The notes: generated by a model from the letters alone, not told the origin. Shown: positions 22,231 through 33,616, numbered from the stretch's first letter. The stretch is DNA of 64,000 nt from Onthophagus taurus (GCF_036711975.1 NC_091968.1:17794001-17858000); one strand, 5' to 3'. Made by a program: numbers and translations.

Positions 22231-24502
22231 CCTTCCGAGTGCACAGTCTTTTTGAGTCACACGGAGTGCACAACGGGGTCTATATGACCCCATGTAAAGA
22301 ATGTTGTTATTATTTAGGAACAAACTTTATTTGAGAAAACCAAATTATAAGAACAATGTTTAAGGTCTGTTTTACATTATAGATAAAAAATATTTTACTT
22401 ATGACAATTAGAACATATAATATAAGAATGATTTTTACATATTGCAGTTTTACACTTAGAACAATAAAGGTTCGTTTTTTTATCATCTTGCCGTGAACAT
22501 AAGGCACATCTTTTGCGTTTTGCTGGTGGTCCTGGTTGATCAAGGTTTTGTTCTTGTCTAGGGGGAACTTCAAATCCACAGCGCGCAAGACTTAACTTTA
22601 CCAAAGGTTGCAAATTTGGTATACCGGACCTTATCTGAAGTTGCGCTCTCACCAAACCTTCACCTATTTCACGTATAAATAATCGTCTAGAATGTGAAGT
22701 ATCTCTGAAATAATCAGGTTTAACATCTCTGAAGATTACTTGACCATTTATTGTGCAAGCATTCAACATAAAATAGAAAATTACCATAGGCCAGCGTCGT
22801 GACCCTCTTTGAGTCGTATACGTGGCACACAATTTATCTAATGTATCTATGCCTCCCTTTGATTTATTATAGAATTCGATTTCTTCAGGCTTGTTTTTAT
22901 TTTCAGCTTCCAGTTTGCTTCTATCATCATGCATTGTACTAAAAATGATCACACACTTGCCTTTCTCGGGAACATACGACACCATTTTCCCCAGTTCTGA
23001 AAAACCTTCTAACGTAGAATAAACAGCTCGTTGTTTGTTTGCTTGGAACTCTTTGGGAATTTCGACCATATTTTTTTTCAAAGTACCAACCAGTGTTAAT
23101 TTTTTTTGCAACAAACTTTTTCCTAAGGGTATAGATGTATACCAGTTATCCATTGTGATATTTCTTGCAGTATTGTGAATTGGAACGGTAAGATTCATGA
23201 CTACATCATGCGCTAGGTTCAAAAATTTTTATACCGTACTTGGCAGGTTTATTCGGCAAATATTGCACAAAACAGCATCGTCCGCGAAAAGGACATAACA
23301 TTTCGTCTATGGTAACGTATTCACTCATAATGTAGTGTTTCTGACAATTAACAATAAATGCTTCCCATAGATCGACTATTGCTGCCAACTTATTACCTTG
23401 CTTACGTATGTTTCTGGTTGTAATATCATCAAATCGAAGGTTGCCCAACAAAAATTTGAAACGCCTTTCACTCATGGCTGCATGACAAATGGCTGGTCCG
23501 TATGATGTATTCCATAGATCATGGAGTTGCAGATGAGACGATCTCATAACTCCGCAAATAAAGAGTAAACCGAACACTGCATATATTTCTTCTCGGTTTG
23601 TTCTTCTTTCATAGCTATATAAATTTACACGATTTTCTAGAACACTTTCAATTTTTATATTAGTATACTTGACTATCTTATCTACCATGTCACCATCAAA
23701 AAACAATGAAAATGTATCTTGAGGCTTCACTACCGATTTAGCAGCTCTCTTTGGACCAGGCAGGTGTAAAACTATATTCTTTGCCCTTGTGCGTGATGTT
23801 GGCTTTGGAAAACTATTCCATTTAGTTTTACCGTCTTTCCCCATAAATAAATGATTATTTTCTACTTCGTTTTCCAGGTTGTCGTCCCCGTCACTTAGAT
23901 CATTTTCAGAGTTAGAATCATGTTCACTAAAAGTTGAGTTTTCCTCGTCACTTTCATGACAATTAAAATCCGTCGGTGGAAAATTTTCATCTTCTAATAG
24001 TTTTAACCATTCATCGTCGGATAGCCTTCTGTGACTTATTTTGACTTTTGAAACAACTTCCGTATTGATACGACAAAGTTAGGAACTACCGTACAGGTTC
24101 GCGTTTTACAACAAACTGATGAACCTCTGTGGCTGTGTGATGAAACTATACAGTTGAATGTAGCAAAGTAGGAAGGCCGGGGATTCAAACAAGTAGTAAT
24201 GTATAGATAGGTACTTCCCCTTTGTGTAAATAAAAGCTAAAGACGGCTCCAAATTCAAAGTATTTAAAGAAATTTCCTAAGAAAAAAAGGTACAAGAAGT
24301 GCACTGTGGGGTCAATATGACCCCAATCAATTTTTTTTGTCCTTTAGAAACGCATAAATTTCAAATTCATTACAGATACATATAGAGCATTATAGTCTAG
24401 AAGATTATAAAAATTTATTAAATAAAAGATTTAATAGTTTAGAAAATACACATAAAATAATAAGTCGTGGGGTCATATTGACCCCACAGTGCACTCGAAA
24501 GG
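22231..24502 (-). mobile_element. piggyBac transposon, 2272 bp, TTAA target
   Basis: TTAA flanks both ends (22227-22230 and 24503-24506). The ends are inverted: ccttccgagtgcac at the left and, in reverse complement, cctttcgagtgcac at the right. Just inside both is a palindromic ggggtc-n5-gacccc motif (22273-22291 and again at 24475-24485 and about 24308-24323). The element carries one transposase gene on the minus strand. It interrupts the env remnant. Confidence 0.93.
22395..24077 (-). pseudogene. piggyBac transposase, internal deletion
   Basis: A DDE transposase that excises precisely at TTAA. The open frame from about 24077 has an acidic start (DDEWLKLLEDENFPP) without an ATG before 23844. 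It then runs through the dimerisation/core region (VLHLPGPKRAA, DIWNTSYG-like motifs, VTIDEMLCPFRGRC with the first catalytic Asp) to KYGIKIF near 23210. The following frame begins at NLAHDVVMNL and contains NITMDNWYTSIPL (second Asp) and SKGGIDTLDKLCATY (third Asp). The segment normally lying between KYGIKIF and the next block (about 30 residues) is missing. The C-terminus ends in the cysteine-rich finger CALCSRQDD...CSKC...ICSNC. It is probably inactive. Confidence 0.88.
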
Positions 24503-24920
24503 TTAAAGTGCCAAATAACGTTTTAGATAACTTTCCTACACCGTCAAAACATCCGCGTTTAGTCCGTATATGGCCGATTAAGGTAGGAATCAATGATTTC
24601 TCCCACTTAATTTTATTTATTGTGTGTTTTAATGCCATAATATGACCTTTACATGAAAGTGTTATGCTAGTGTACTCACCAACAGTACAAATTTTAATTA
24701 TTTCCTCGAAATTATTTTCAATTAATACAAATTTCTTATCGTATACCCGAAAATCAATTTGTGTCAAGATTTTCCAATGTAATTGATTAAGTTTAAACTA
24801 AGTACCTAAATTCTTATAAATTAATCCTGGTGAGTTGTCTAATAGTTCTAGTAAGTAAGGATCATTTTCATCTTGTGCCAGTGCGCTAACAAGCCAAATC
24901 AAAGTTAATACTGTTTTCAT

Positions 24921-25269
24921 AGCTGCCTGCTTTTTTCTTTTTTCTGAAACGAAATATATTTTGTTATACTTTATTATCCAACCTTTGCCTTTATGCTGAG
25001 AGTTATGATTCCCATTTTAAATGGTACGGGGCCAAGCGCGACACATGTACTACATCCCTTTTGCACTTATTTCCGCTACCTGATTCTATGACATATAATC
25101 TGTTTTTTATTTAAATCAATTGTCAAATTGTCGTCAAGTTGGTATTGAAAGTAAAAGCGCATGTCGTGACTTTTACTTTAATTGTGTGCCACCACTGTCT
25201 ATCAAATTTGTTAAGATTGATTAAAAAACAATTTTCATATAATTTTTTTGCTGCTAAATCTACCATACA
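24921..25269. other. no gene recognised
   Basis: Contains the presumed env splice acceptor region and unassigned AT-rich DNA. No pol or gag is detectable. Confidence 0.4.
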
Positions 25270-26668
25270 AATGTTAAGAAAGGGTGGAACGGGATGTCAA
25301 CTGTCTAAACGCGAAAAAAACTCTATAATTAGGTATTGTGAAGAAGTACAGACGGAGACACCAAATACGAATTTAAAATATATATGTGATAAAGCTTCAC
25401 GTATTTTTGATGTATGTGTATTGCACTTGAGTTTTAAAATTAAATTTATATTCAACATAATTGTATTAGGTTCACAGCACGACGGTTTTTAAAATTATTC
25501 AAACCTACAAAAAATATCAAACTGTAAAAAAACCAAAAACACAAGGGCGTTGTAAAATGAACTACAAAACGGATAATAATATATATTTTATTAAAGAAGA
25601 GTTAGGAAGACAAATACAAAAATTGCATGAAAAGAAACAGTATTTTAATCTTAATGATTTACTTAATTTTGCAAGAAATGAATGTGATTTTACTAATGGT
25701 AGATCAAAATTACATAAAATTATAAAATCTATGGGATATAGATATAAAAAGATTAGCAATAGAAAAGTGTTAATTGAACAACCACATATAGTTTCAAAAA
25801 GAATTACATTTTTAAAGACATACTTGCAATACCTAGAATCCGGAGAGTATACTTTTGTTTTTCTTGACGAAACTTGGATTTACGAAAATGGCACCCAAGT
25901 TTATCAATGGGTAAATGAAAATGAAAGATTCGGTATTCCGCAAAGAGCAGAAGGCGAAGGAAAAAGATTTACAATCTTGCACGCAGGCACTTCGTCAGGG
26001 TTTTTGCCAAATTGCGATCTCTTGCTCAGTGACAACACGGAGCACAGAGATTATCATAAAAATATGACGTCAATTATTTTTATGGAATGGGTGAAAAATC
26101 AATTACTTCCAGCATTAAATAATTTGGGTGCGAAGTGTGCGGTAGTAATGGATAATGCTCCATATCACTCAAAACAAATCGAGAAAGCTCCAAGTTTCTG
26201 CACAAAAAAAATGATATGAAAAAATGGTTAACTGAACATAATATACAGTTTGAACCAACCTTAAATAAAAACTCATTATGGGAAATAATCCGTTATTACA
26301 AGCCTTAAATTGAAAAATCCTTTGAAATTGACAAATTAATAAGAGACCATGGCCATACTGTTCTTCGCCTTCCTCCATACAATTGCCAATATAATCCCAT
26401 TGAACTATGTTGGGCGTTCTTAAAAACTTATTACAATAAACATGTTCAGTCCAGCTCGGAGAAAAAGATCTGTCGTGTCAAGGAGACTTGGCAAAAAGCT
26501 CTTGGTCATTACACTTCGGAGATGTGGGCAAATAGTGTTCGCCACTGTGAAGAACTAATTAAAAAAGATTGGACAACATTAATGGGAAATTCATTAATAA
26601 CTGATTTACCTCCTGTCATCATCCAACTAGCGGAAGACTCAGATTCTTCCAGTAATTCTGATTTTTAA
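25270..26668 (+). pseudogene. Tc1/mariner-superfamily transposase with long D-E spacing
   Basis: The first exon starts MLRKGGTGCQLSKREKNSII and ends at GAT before gtatgt (25412). The next coding block begins near 25479 (TTVFKIIQTYKKYQTVKKPK) after ttcacag; the phase is off by one base, so either the splice or an indel is imperfect. The core has FVFLDETWIYENG (first Asp), CAVVMDNAPYHS (second Asp) and, in another frame, YNCQYNPIELCW (Glu). Breaks are a one-base loss in the A-run near 26213 and a TAA near 26307. The C-terminus ends with an acidic SEDS-rich tail at 26668. Counting through the frame change gives about 82-83 residues between the second Asp and Glu, far above the usual 34-41. Confidence 0.75.
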
Positions 26669-27015
26669 ACAATATTCAAATTTTAATTATAGCACTTAAT
26701 TATGTTATCTTAATATATTGCTCACGAGTTTTAATTTCAAAACGTAGATATTAGCCAAGTGACGAGAGATTAGTGGCTTCGTCTTTAAAGTGACAATCAG
26801 TGACAACTTCGTTTAGAATATACACAACCTTACTTATTATTTAGTGGAAAATATTATAAAGCGTGGTCTTAGAACATGGTATCTAGGGTGGTACAGACCG
26901 TTTTTTTATAAAAATTTGGCAATGACAATTGATTTAAATAAAAAACAAATTTTAGTTCAAGTTATTTCTTTTCTCTACGATTTTGTATGGTTCAAAGTAC
27001 TTCGGTTGACGCTTA
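26669..27015. other. no gene recognised
   Basis: AT-rich DNA between the transposase and the gypsy integrase fragment. Confidence 0.4.
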
Positions 27016-27733
27016 TCACTTTTTCCAACCTGCCTGAGTGGTGTTCTCACACGAACTATGTCTCTCACTTTCTTGTTTCGCGGGGTTGTAAGCGAAGATG
27101 CAGTGAGGTAGGAAAACGTCCCAGTCTTTTTGAAAAGTCGATGTGTATAAACTGATCATATCAATGAGAGTTTTGTTGAACCTCTCGGTGAGACCGTTCG
27201 TTGATGGTTTGTATGCTGTTGTGTATGTGTTTTCAGTGCCCATCAGTCGTAAAATTTCTGTCACTAAATTGGACATGAAGACTGTGCCTCTATCGCTGAG
27301 TAATGTTTTAGGGGATCCGTGTCTGCAGATTATTTGTTCAATGATAAATTTAGCTACCGGTTCAGCCCTCCCACTTGGTAGTGCCTTAGCTTCTACCCAT
27401 CGTGTTGCGTAATCTGTTGCTACCACTATAAAGGTTTTTCCACTCGAACTTCGATGTAGTGGGCCCAATAAATCAATACCAACTCGTTCAAATGGTTGTC
27501 CGACTTGAATTGGTTGTAGTAAACCGGCTGGTTTTTGATTGGTTGGCACCTTTCTAGTTTGACAATCAGGACATCCGCGGACATACTTCCGGATGTCATT
27601 CATCATACCATCCCAATAATAGCGTTTTTTGATTTTATCGTATGTTCGTGTAAATCCTAGATGTCCACTAATCGGATCCTTATGATTCGTATGTAGAATC
27701 TCTTCACGAAGATTTGTTGGGATTACTAAAAAT
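27016..27733 (-). pseudogene. Ty3/gypsy integrase fragment
   Basis: The minus-strand frame is open from 27733. It carries the H2C2 zinc finger (TNHKD, SGHLG, GCPDCQ) and an integrase core: VVATDYATRWVEA (first Asp), LSDRGTVFMS (second Asp) and STNGLTERFN (Glu). All three catalytic residues are present. Similarity ends near 27060, and no RT, RNase H or LTR pair surrounds it, so it is a truncated relic. Motif style differs from the errantivirus integrase at 14.3 kb and points to another gypsy lineage. Confidence 0.85.
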
Positions 27734-27736
27734 GAT

Positions 27737-27831
27737 TCTTGACTCTACGGTGGCCGGTTCGCGATCTTTTCATTGTCCCTCCATGTCCGCCGATCATCGG
27801 TCGCGGTAGCGTTAAACCCTTAGCTAGCATT
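27737..27831. repeat. 95-bp repeat, second copy
   Basis: Nearly identical to 18735-18829. It lies directly next to the integrase fragment, which suggests the repeat belongs to the same gypsy family. Confidence 0.7.
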
Positions 27832-28379
27832 TTTCATACGACCGATGTTCGGGGCATTGCCTTAAATCATGGCCGTTCGCGGCAATATCTATCCCTGAAA
27901 TAATCTGAAACTCAAAAATCAAATGATGTTATTTTCTATATATGTACTTGTGATTATTGTTTGAACTAGAACTAAGCAAAAAAAATATTATTGGCAAAAT
28001 GGCGCCTAGTCAGATTAAGATAATCGATTTTGTTCTTCAAATCGATAAGTTTATCTCAAAAAAAATCATGTGTATATCGTATCAGTTTCTCTGTAGGTCA
28101 TACGATAGAAAGATGCTATTTGAAAGTGCAATTCAAATTTCAAGTCAATCGAATGAGTAGTTTTTTAGGAATCGTGTTAACCAGATGTAAAAAGGATGTT
28201 TCGAGAAATATGCACTTACAGTTTCATGTAATACAATGTTATGTGTGTATACGCCTTGTTAATTTAATGTTTATATCTTCTACATTCAGCCAGACGCAAG
28301 CTTTTCATTTGAGAAATATAACATTAAAATCGATCAAGCCCTTCTTTAGTTAAAGCGAATTTAATCAAAATTAATTTTT
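27832..28379. other. no gene recognised
   Basis: AT-rich DNA with short frames only. Confidence 0.4.
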
Positions 28380-29135
28380 TCGCATTTGGGGCTAGACTTC
28401 CAGTCGGTAGGTACTTGGAATCATTTAAATAACCGTACGTAGGTAATTAGTAAATGTTTAAATCGGTCATTTCTACCTTCGCATTCATTGTAGATCATAC
28501 TTTCGATCGAGATGTTGATGACTAAAATTGGTCAATTAGTTAAGGAGATAATTGATGTGTTTGATTAATTCGTTTTTTGTGTTTTAATCAAAATCCTTAA
28601 ATATTTCGAATCGGGCATTTAGCCAGGCATAAACTTTCGATTGAGATATAAAACATTAAAATCCGCCAAACTGTTCTCTAATTATAATCGATTTAGTTTA
28701 AATTAATTTTTTTATATTGGGGGCTAGACTTTCGGGCGTTCACACGTGCATAAACAACGAGCCACACGGAACACGGTGTCATTCCGAGGGTTGTACAAGG
28801 TTAACGGGAGAGAATTGAAATCATTTTATGATTTCGATAGAAGAAACTACGACGAATCGAATGACGTATAGATCTTGATCATGGGCTACATCGTTTACGA
28901 GTTATCACTACATAAAAAAAGTCATTTTTGTGTTATTTTCGTGTACCTTCGCATTATTTTGGCGTTTTAGCGGAATTCGAAAGAGATTTCGAATCGGGTA
29001 TTTCCACTTTCGTATTGGCCAAAGATTAAGCTTTCGAATGAGACATTGTTTATCGAAATCGGTTGACTGGTTCTCTTGTTATAATTAAAATACTATTCAT
29101 GTAAAATCCTATCTAATTGGGGGCTAACTTTGCAT
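28380..29135 (+). repeat. dispersed repeat with gggggctaga modules, copy 3 (most complete)
   Basis: Contains ggggctagac(tt) at about 28386, 28722 and 29118. The part from 28690 on matches the reverse complement of 9160-9656. The part from 28380 to 28620 matches the reverse complement of 17215-17425. No coding capacity was seen. Confidence 0.7.
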
Positions 29136-29189
29136 AGGTGCAATTTTGCCCCCATTCAACCATTTCTGTATCTCTTATAGTTTCTGAAA

Positions 29190-31330
29190 TCTCAATAATA
29201 ATAATAATAATAAACCTTTATTGGCGACGTCATACAATAGTATTTGCGCAAGTCAGAAAAGCGTATAATACATAACAAACAAAATAATAAAAAATACATG
29301 TAACATTACCATATGTTACATATGGTATTATTATATGGTATAATATAATATTACCATACATATTAGTCAATTAACAACATTAAGAACATCTTAAAACTAC
29401 ATCTACAATAAACGACGGCACAAATCCGGACGAGTAAGGCATGCGAGATAAGGCCTATACTAGGTCATCAAAAGTGCTCAGACAGTACTCATCCACACTG
29501 TAGAATGCTCTCGCTAACAAGTAATTTCTGATCTTTGATTTAAAATTATTAATATCAAGTAATTTAATGGGATTAGGCAACAAATTAAAAAATTTAATTC
29601 CATAATAATTAGTGCCATCCCTAGCTCTTTCAGTGCGAGTATAATCAATCATGAGGTTATCATGGTGTCTGGTTCCATAATGATGGACCTCATCATGTCT
29701 TTTGAAATTCTGAAGATTTTTTTTAATGTAAAGGAGACAGTTAAATATATAAATACAAGGTAGAGTTAAGATTTTTAACTCTACAAATTTAGCTCTACAA
29801 CACTCAGAGAATTTTAAATTCGAAATCACTCGGATACATCGTTTCTGAGCGCTAAACACCCGAGTAGCATGTGCAGAATGACCCCAAGCGAGAATGGCAT
29901 ATGATAGGTGAGCATGAAAATAACCATAGTATGCTGTCATTACTGTATTTACTGGAACGATATTAATTAAATTTCTAATACAGTAAATAATTTTGTTTAA
30001 TTTACTAGTTGTTCGTATTGCATGCTCTTCCCATGTAAGTTTACGATCTAAATGAACTCCTAGATATTTGACAGTAGGGTTATCAACATTATCACCTAGT
30101 GCACGTAAAGAGAAGAGTAACCGCTGAGTCTTAGATTCATTTACGCTAAGCTGACTAGCTGAAAATCAGTCAAAAATGCAACCCCGAGATCCAACCACCT
30201 CACTAAAAAGATCCGGCAAATTATCACTTATATTCACAGTGGTTGTGTCATCAGCAAATAATATAATGTTACTTGACTCAGGAACGTTATCAGCTAAGTC
30301 ATTAATAAATAATAAAAAAAGTATGGAGCCCAGACCCATACTTTTCAAGCACAGACCCTTGAGGTACTCCATACTTAATAGATAATTTTGAAGATAGTCT
30401 ATTTTTATAAATTACTTGTTGCAATCGATTTGATAAATAAGCTTTAACTAGCTTAACAGAACCAGCATCAAAGCCAAAATTTTGTAATTTAATTAACAAT
30501 TGGTTATGAGATACGCAATCAAATGCTTTCGTAAGATCGTAAAAGGATGCCTGTGCATAATGTTTGTTTTCAAAACATTCGTTAACATATGAAACTAATT
30601 TGCAAATTGATGACGTAGTTGATTTATTTTTCCTAAAACCAAACTGTGACTCGTTTAGGAGGTTATTGGATTCAAGATACGCAATTAACTGGTTATATAA
30701 AACTATTTCGAAAATTTTACCCAAAACAGGTGTAATTGAGATTGGTCTGTAATTTGAGACCTCATTAATTGACCCCCTTTTGAAAACAGGTACCACTTTA
30801 CTTATTTTTAAGCCAATCAGGGAAAATATGAACAGCAATACATTGATTAATCAGCTTAGCTAAGGGAATAATAATTAAGTTTTGAATAACTTTTATGATG
30901 TTCGGATTCAAACCATAAATATCTTTACTGGAAGTATTCTTAAGCGTAGAAATGACATTTCTCATGTCGTTAAACGATATTTCATGAAAATTGAACTGTC
31001 CCGAAAAAAAATTAACATTATCCGAATTTTTACTTTGATGTAGTGGAATATCAGAAAGTAGTTCTTCCGCAATATTGCAGAAGTAACTGTTAAAGTCATC
31101 CGCATTACATTCATTCACGCCATCAATAGCTCGCCTAGGGTTGTTGTTTTTGATAACATTCCACACAGCCCTCTGGGTATTTTTAGAATTAGAAATGTAT
31201 GTACTATTTGCAACTTTTTTATTTTTAAGTATAATTCTACGATAGTGCCTTCTACAAGTCTTTACACAGTCCCAAGGAATAAACTCTGGAAAGGATTTGT
31301 TAAGATCAGAAACCAAATTGAGCAGATCTC
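29190..31330 (-). pseudogene. non-LTR retrotransposon, 5'-truncated RT gene
   Basis: Minus-strand LINE. From 31316 comes the endonuclease-RT linker (AVWNVIKNNNPR, DDFNSYFCNIA). Then follow RT motifs in shifted frames: NYRPISITPVLGKIFE, QFGFRKNKSTTSS, YDLTKAFDCVSH, YGVPQGSV and the catalytic box ILFADDTTT (30372-30166). The C-terminal domain (HLSYAILAWGHS, RAKFVELKILTLP) occupies 29940-29455. At least three frame changes or stops break it. The endonuclease domain is missing, as in typical incomplete reverse transcription. The 3' tail is a short TTA-repeat at 29191-29214. Confidence 0.85.
29191..29214. repeat. (aat)n microsatellite, LINE 3' tail
   Basis: aataataataataataata lies at the 3' end of the minus-strand LINE, where a simple-repeat tail is expected. 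Confidence 0.8.
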
Positions 31331-31790
31331 TAGCTAGTTTAATAATGGTGGGGGTAGAATTTGAATTAACCGTATTTGGGATTATATTGTAATATTAGGA
31401 ATATTTTTCTTTTGTTTTTGTATTGTTAACTTAATTTTACTTTTTTTTTTTCTTTCCTTGTTTGGAAATTTAAATTTGATAATTACTTGTTGTTTTAACG
31501 ACGAGATTTTCAAAAAGTGGGTAATTGATCTAGTTAATACTAGTTGATGTAAAAAATTATTGGTATTACATCTACTTTTTTTAAGTTTTGAAATAATTTA
31601 ATTTAATTTTTTAAAGTCCAGAACATTTTAAATTTGACCTTTTCAACAACAGAACGGGTTTTGTGTTAAAAATTAAAATATTAATAATAAAACAATACTT
31701 TAAGTTGTCTCAACTTGAAATATAGTCTTCTGGATTGGTATTTCCGATAAAGAAAGCTTAAAACAACACTTAAACAACTTTTTATGTAAA
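31331..31790. other. no gene recognised
   Basis: T-rich intergenic DNA upstream of the DM9 gene. Confidence 0.4.
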
Positions 31791-31810
31791 AGTTTTTATT
31801 ATGCTATTTC

Positions 31811-31929
31811 TTAACTATTAATTATCTTGAAACATATATTATCATTTCTTAATGGTACTTCCCCAGGACGAATTCCTTGTTTTAACATAACCTTGAAATT
31901 TACATCTTTTCCTGTTTTGGGATCAAAAC
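31811..31929 (-). CDS. possible terminal exon of an unidentified gene
   Basis: On the minus strand an acceptor-like tacgagcag precedes an open stretch of about 39 codons. It reads FDPKTGKDVNFKVMLKQG then PGEVPLRNDNICFKI and ends TAA at 31813-31811. AATAAA lies 13 bp further on (rc of about 31793-31798), so stop and poly(A) signal are correctly placed for a last exon. I do not recognise the protein. Upstream exons would have to lie beyond or across the DM9 gene. A decayed gene piece is equally possible. Confidence 0.35.
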
Positions 31930-31968
31930 CTGCTCGTATTTACATATTATTGGAAAGAGTCGAATGTT

Positions 31969-31976
31969 TATAAAAG
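31969..31976 (+). promoter_or_regulatory. TATA box of the DM9 gene
   Basis: TATAAAAG lies 68 bp before the start codon, with room for a cap site near 32000 and a short 5' UTR. Confidence 0.7.
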
Positions 31977-32043
31977 CCGAGACAATACATTAGGTTTGCC
32001 TTTTATATTAACAATTCAACATTTATAGTGTTCGTTTACGAAA

Positions 32044-32690
32044 ATGTCGCGGTTATTAACGAATTACTTAGTAATTTTCGTTGTAGTATGTGTGCAAGGA
32101 ATCTTCGTTTCTTGTGGAAGTATGTTAAAAAAATGTTGGATTAACATCAAACTATAAAAAAATAATTTTAGATGCTGATGTGTATTGGAGAGATTATAAA
32201 GGAACAATCCCAAACGACGCAGTTCCTACCGATAATGGAACTTGTATTGCCCAAGTAATTCTTGCAAATTGTGGAAATGTTCCAGGAACTTTATATCAGC
32301 ATAAAAAAGTTGCAGTGACTGAATCATCAGGCAAAAGAGTTGAATTTCTAAGTAATATTAAAGTAAAAATTTATTTATTAACAATTTATCTCATTTTTAT
32401 TATAACAATACTATTATTAATTATTTTAGGTATTATGTTCCCCTAATCCTAGCGCTTTAAAATGGCAATTCGTAAACACGAATCAACTAGATGCGAAATT
32501 CTTAGAAAAATGCATCGTTGGAGGATTTGAAATCGGGTACACGGTTTATATTGGAAAAGTTTTCCATCAAGGTCAATGGAAAATCGGCAAAGTGTTTCCA
32601 CCACATGCTGAATACACAGGTTTGAGAGTTTGGGGGGATGATGACGAGAATTATTCCACGGATGATTTCCAAATATTAATGGAAAAGTAA
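32044..32690 (+). CDS. secreted DM9/DUF3421 domain protein, three exons
   Basis: Exons 32044-32119, 32172-32362 and 32430-32690 give 175 aa. All introns are GT-AG, short (52 and 67 bp) and in phase. Exon 1 encodes a signal peptide (MSRLLTNYLVIFVVVCVQGI). Exon 2 carries the first DM9 unit (VYWRDYKGTIPNDAV, then CIAQVILANCGNVPG). Exon 3 carries the second (CIVGGFEIGYTVYIGKVFH, WKIGKVFPPH) and ends QILMEK. DM9 proteins are insect and mollusc lectin-like proteins, several of which bind mannose or respond to infection; the role here is inferred from the family only. The frame is clean, with a TATA box and AATAAA in place, so this is likely a working gene. The frame through intron 2 is not used. 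Confidence 0.85.
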
Positions 32691-32751
32691 TTTTTAAGTT
32701 TAATTTTGTATTTACAATGATTTTAACATTTTTTATATAATTTTTAAAAGT

Positions 32752-32757
32752 AATAAA
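32752..32757 (+). terminator. poly(A) signal of the DM9 gene
   Basis: AATAAA lies 62 bp after the stop codon. Confidence 0.7.
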
Positions 32758-33614
32758 TATCTAAAATTAAAATATACTTTCAATACCAATAAGAGAGTAA
32801 TCACAGTTTTCCAGATTTGCAATTTTAGACAAACGTTTAGAAAATATTTGTTTGTCATTTTTTTGATCCCTTTCGCAGATGTCAAAGTATCTGTGATATA
32901 TTTGTTAAAATACATATCTTTAGAGCCCCAAGTAATTGAAGAGTTGTAGTTACTTGTGGAGAAATTGTTTGAAAACATCAATTTGGCGATTTGGGGATCT
33001 TATGGTTATCTAACTGAAAATATGAAATGCTTGGAAAATATATTTTAACATAAAAAAAGATATTATTACGCAGTATCACAAAAATAAGATACATTCTATA
33101 ATATGCAAAATATAACCAAAACATAAAATCAATTACAGAAAAGATATTTTTCTTGCTTTGGCACTTTGCAATAGATATCAATTCCAGATTGTTTAATCAT
33201 TCTGTGACATTGTTGTCCTAAGATAATTCTTTATTGTCATGTATTAGTCTTTTAACTAATAAAACACTCACGAATAGAGTTTGCTACACTCTCAGGGCGG
33301 TATAAGGAAAACAAAGAAAATGTTTTGAGATACCGTAAGGTAAAGATTTATAAAGAAAAAAAAATTAAGAAGTGACAATATATAAAATGTTACACAATGA
33401 TCTTTCTTTATAATTCTATTTATGTAATATTATTATTTAGACGAAGTTTGTTTGTATTCTATGAAAAAAAAAATAATAAAATTACTAATAACCTTCTCTA
33501 ACGCAAGCTTTGGTTCTACGAGTAAGATTGAAAAGAAAAATAAAATAATAGATGTGTTGTCTTTCAATCAAACAGAACTTCTTTACAAAAAAAAAATATA
33601 TATATACCTATATA
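32758..33614. other. no gene recognised
   Basis: AT-rich intergenic DNA. Short frames on both strands lack any recognisable motif. Confidence 0.4.
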
Positions 33615-33616
33615 TA

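Larger units (their letters stand above)
20821..24920 (-). pseudogene. env: errantivirus env remnant without gag-pol, split by piggyBac
   Basis: Minus-strand envelope gene. An ATG at 24920 starts a signal peptide (MKTVLTLIWLVSALA) just downstream of a likely splice acceptor. A stop follows about 40 codons later, then the surface part resumes (24767-24503) with a furin-like RTKRG. The piggyBac element sits at 24502-22231. The heptad-rich ectodomain continues at 22230-21754, a frame change follows, then 21752-21096, and finally a membrane anchor and basic tail (21016-20828; VAVMIAIGWVIIKYIKKCKK). Its layout parallels the env of the provirus at 9657-17091. No gag or pol is found upstream. Several independent breaks mark it as old. 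No joined sequence is given. Confidence 0.8.

Noticed and set aside
22310-22588. Minus-strand frame overlapping the piggyBac C-terminus
   Set aside because: It is an alternative frame of the cysteine-rich tail and the subterminal region.
32978-33181. Minus-strand frame as the upstream exon of the antisense gene next to DM9
   Set aside because: The translation is low-information AT-rich sequence and I could not pair it with a donor in the right phase.
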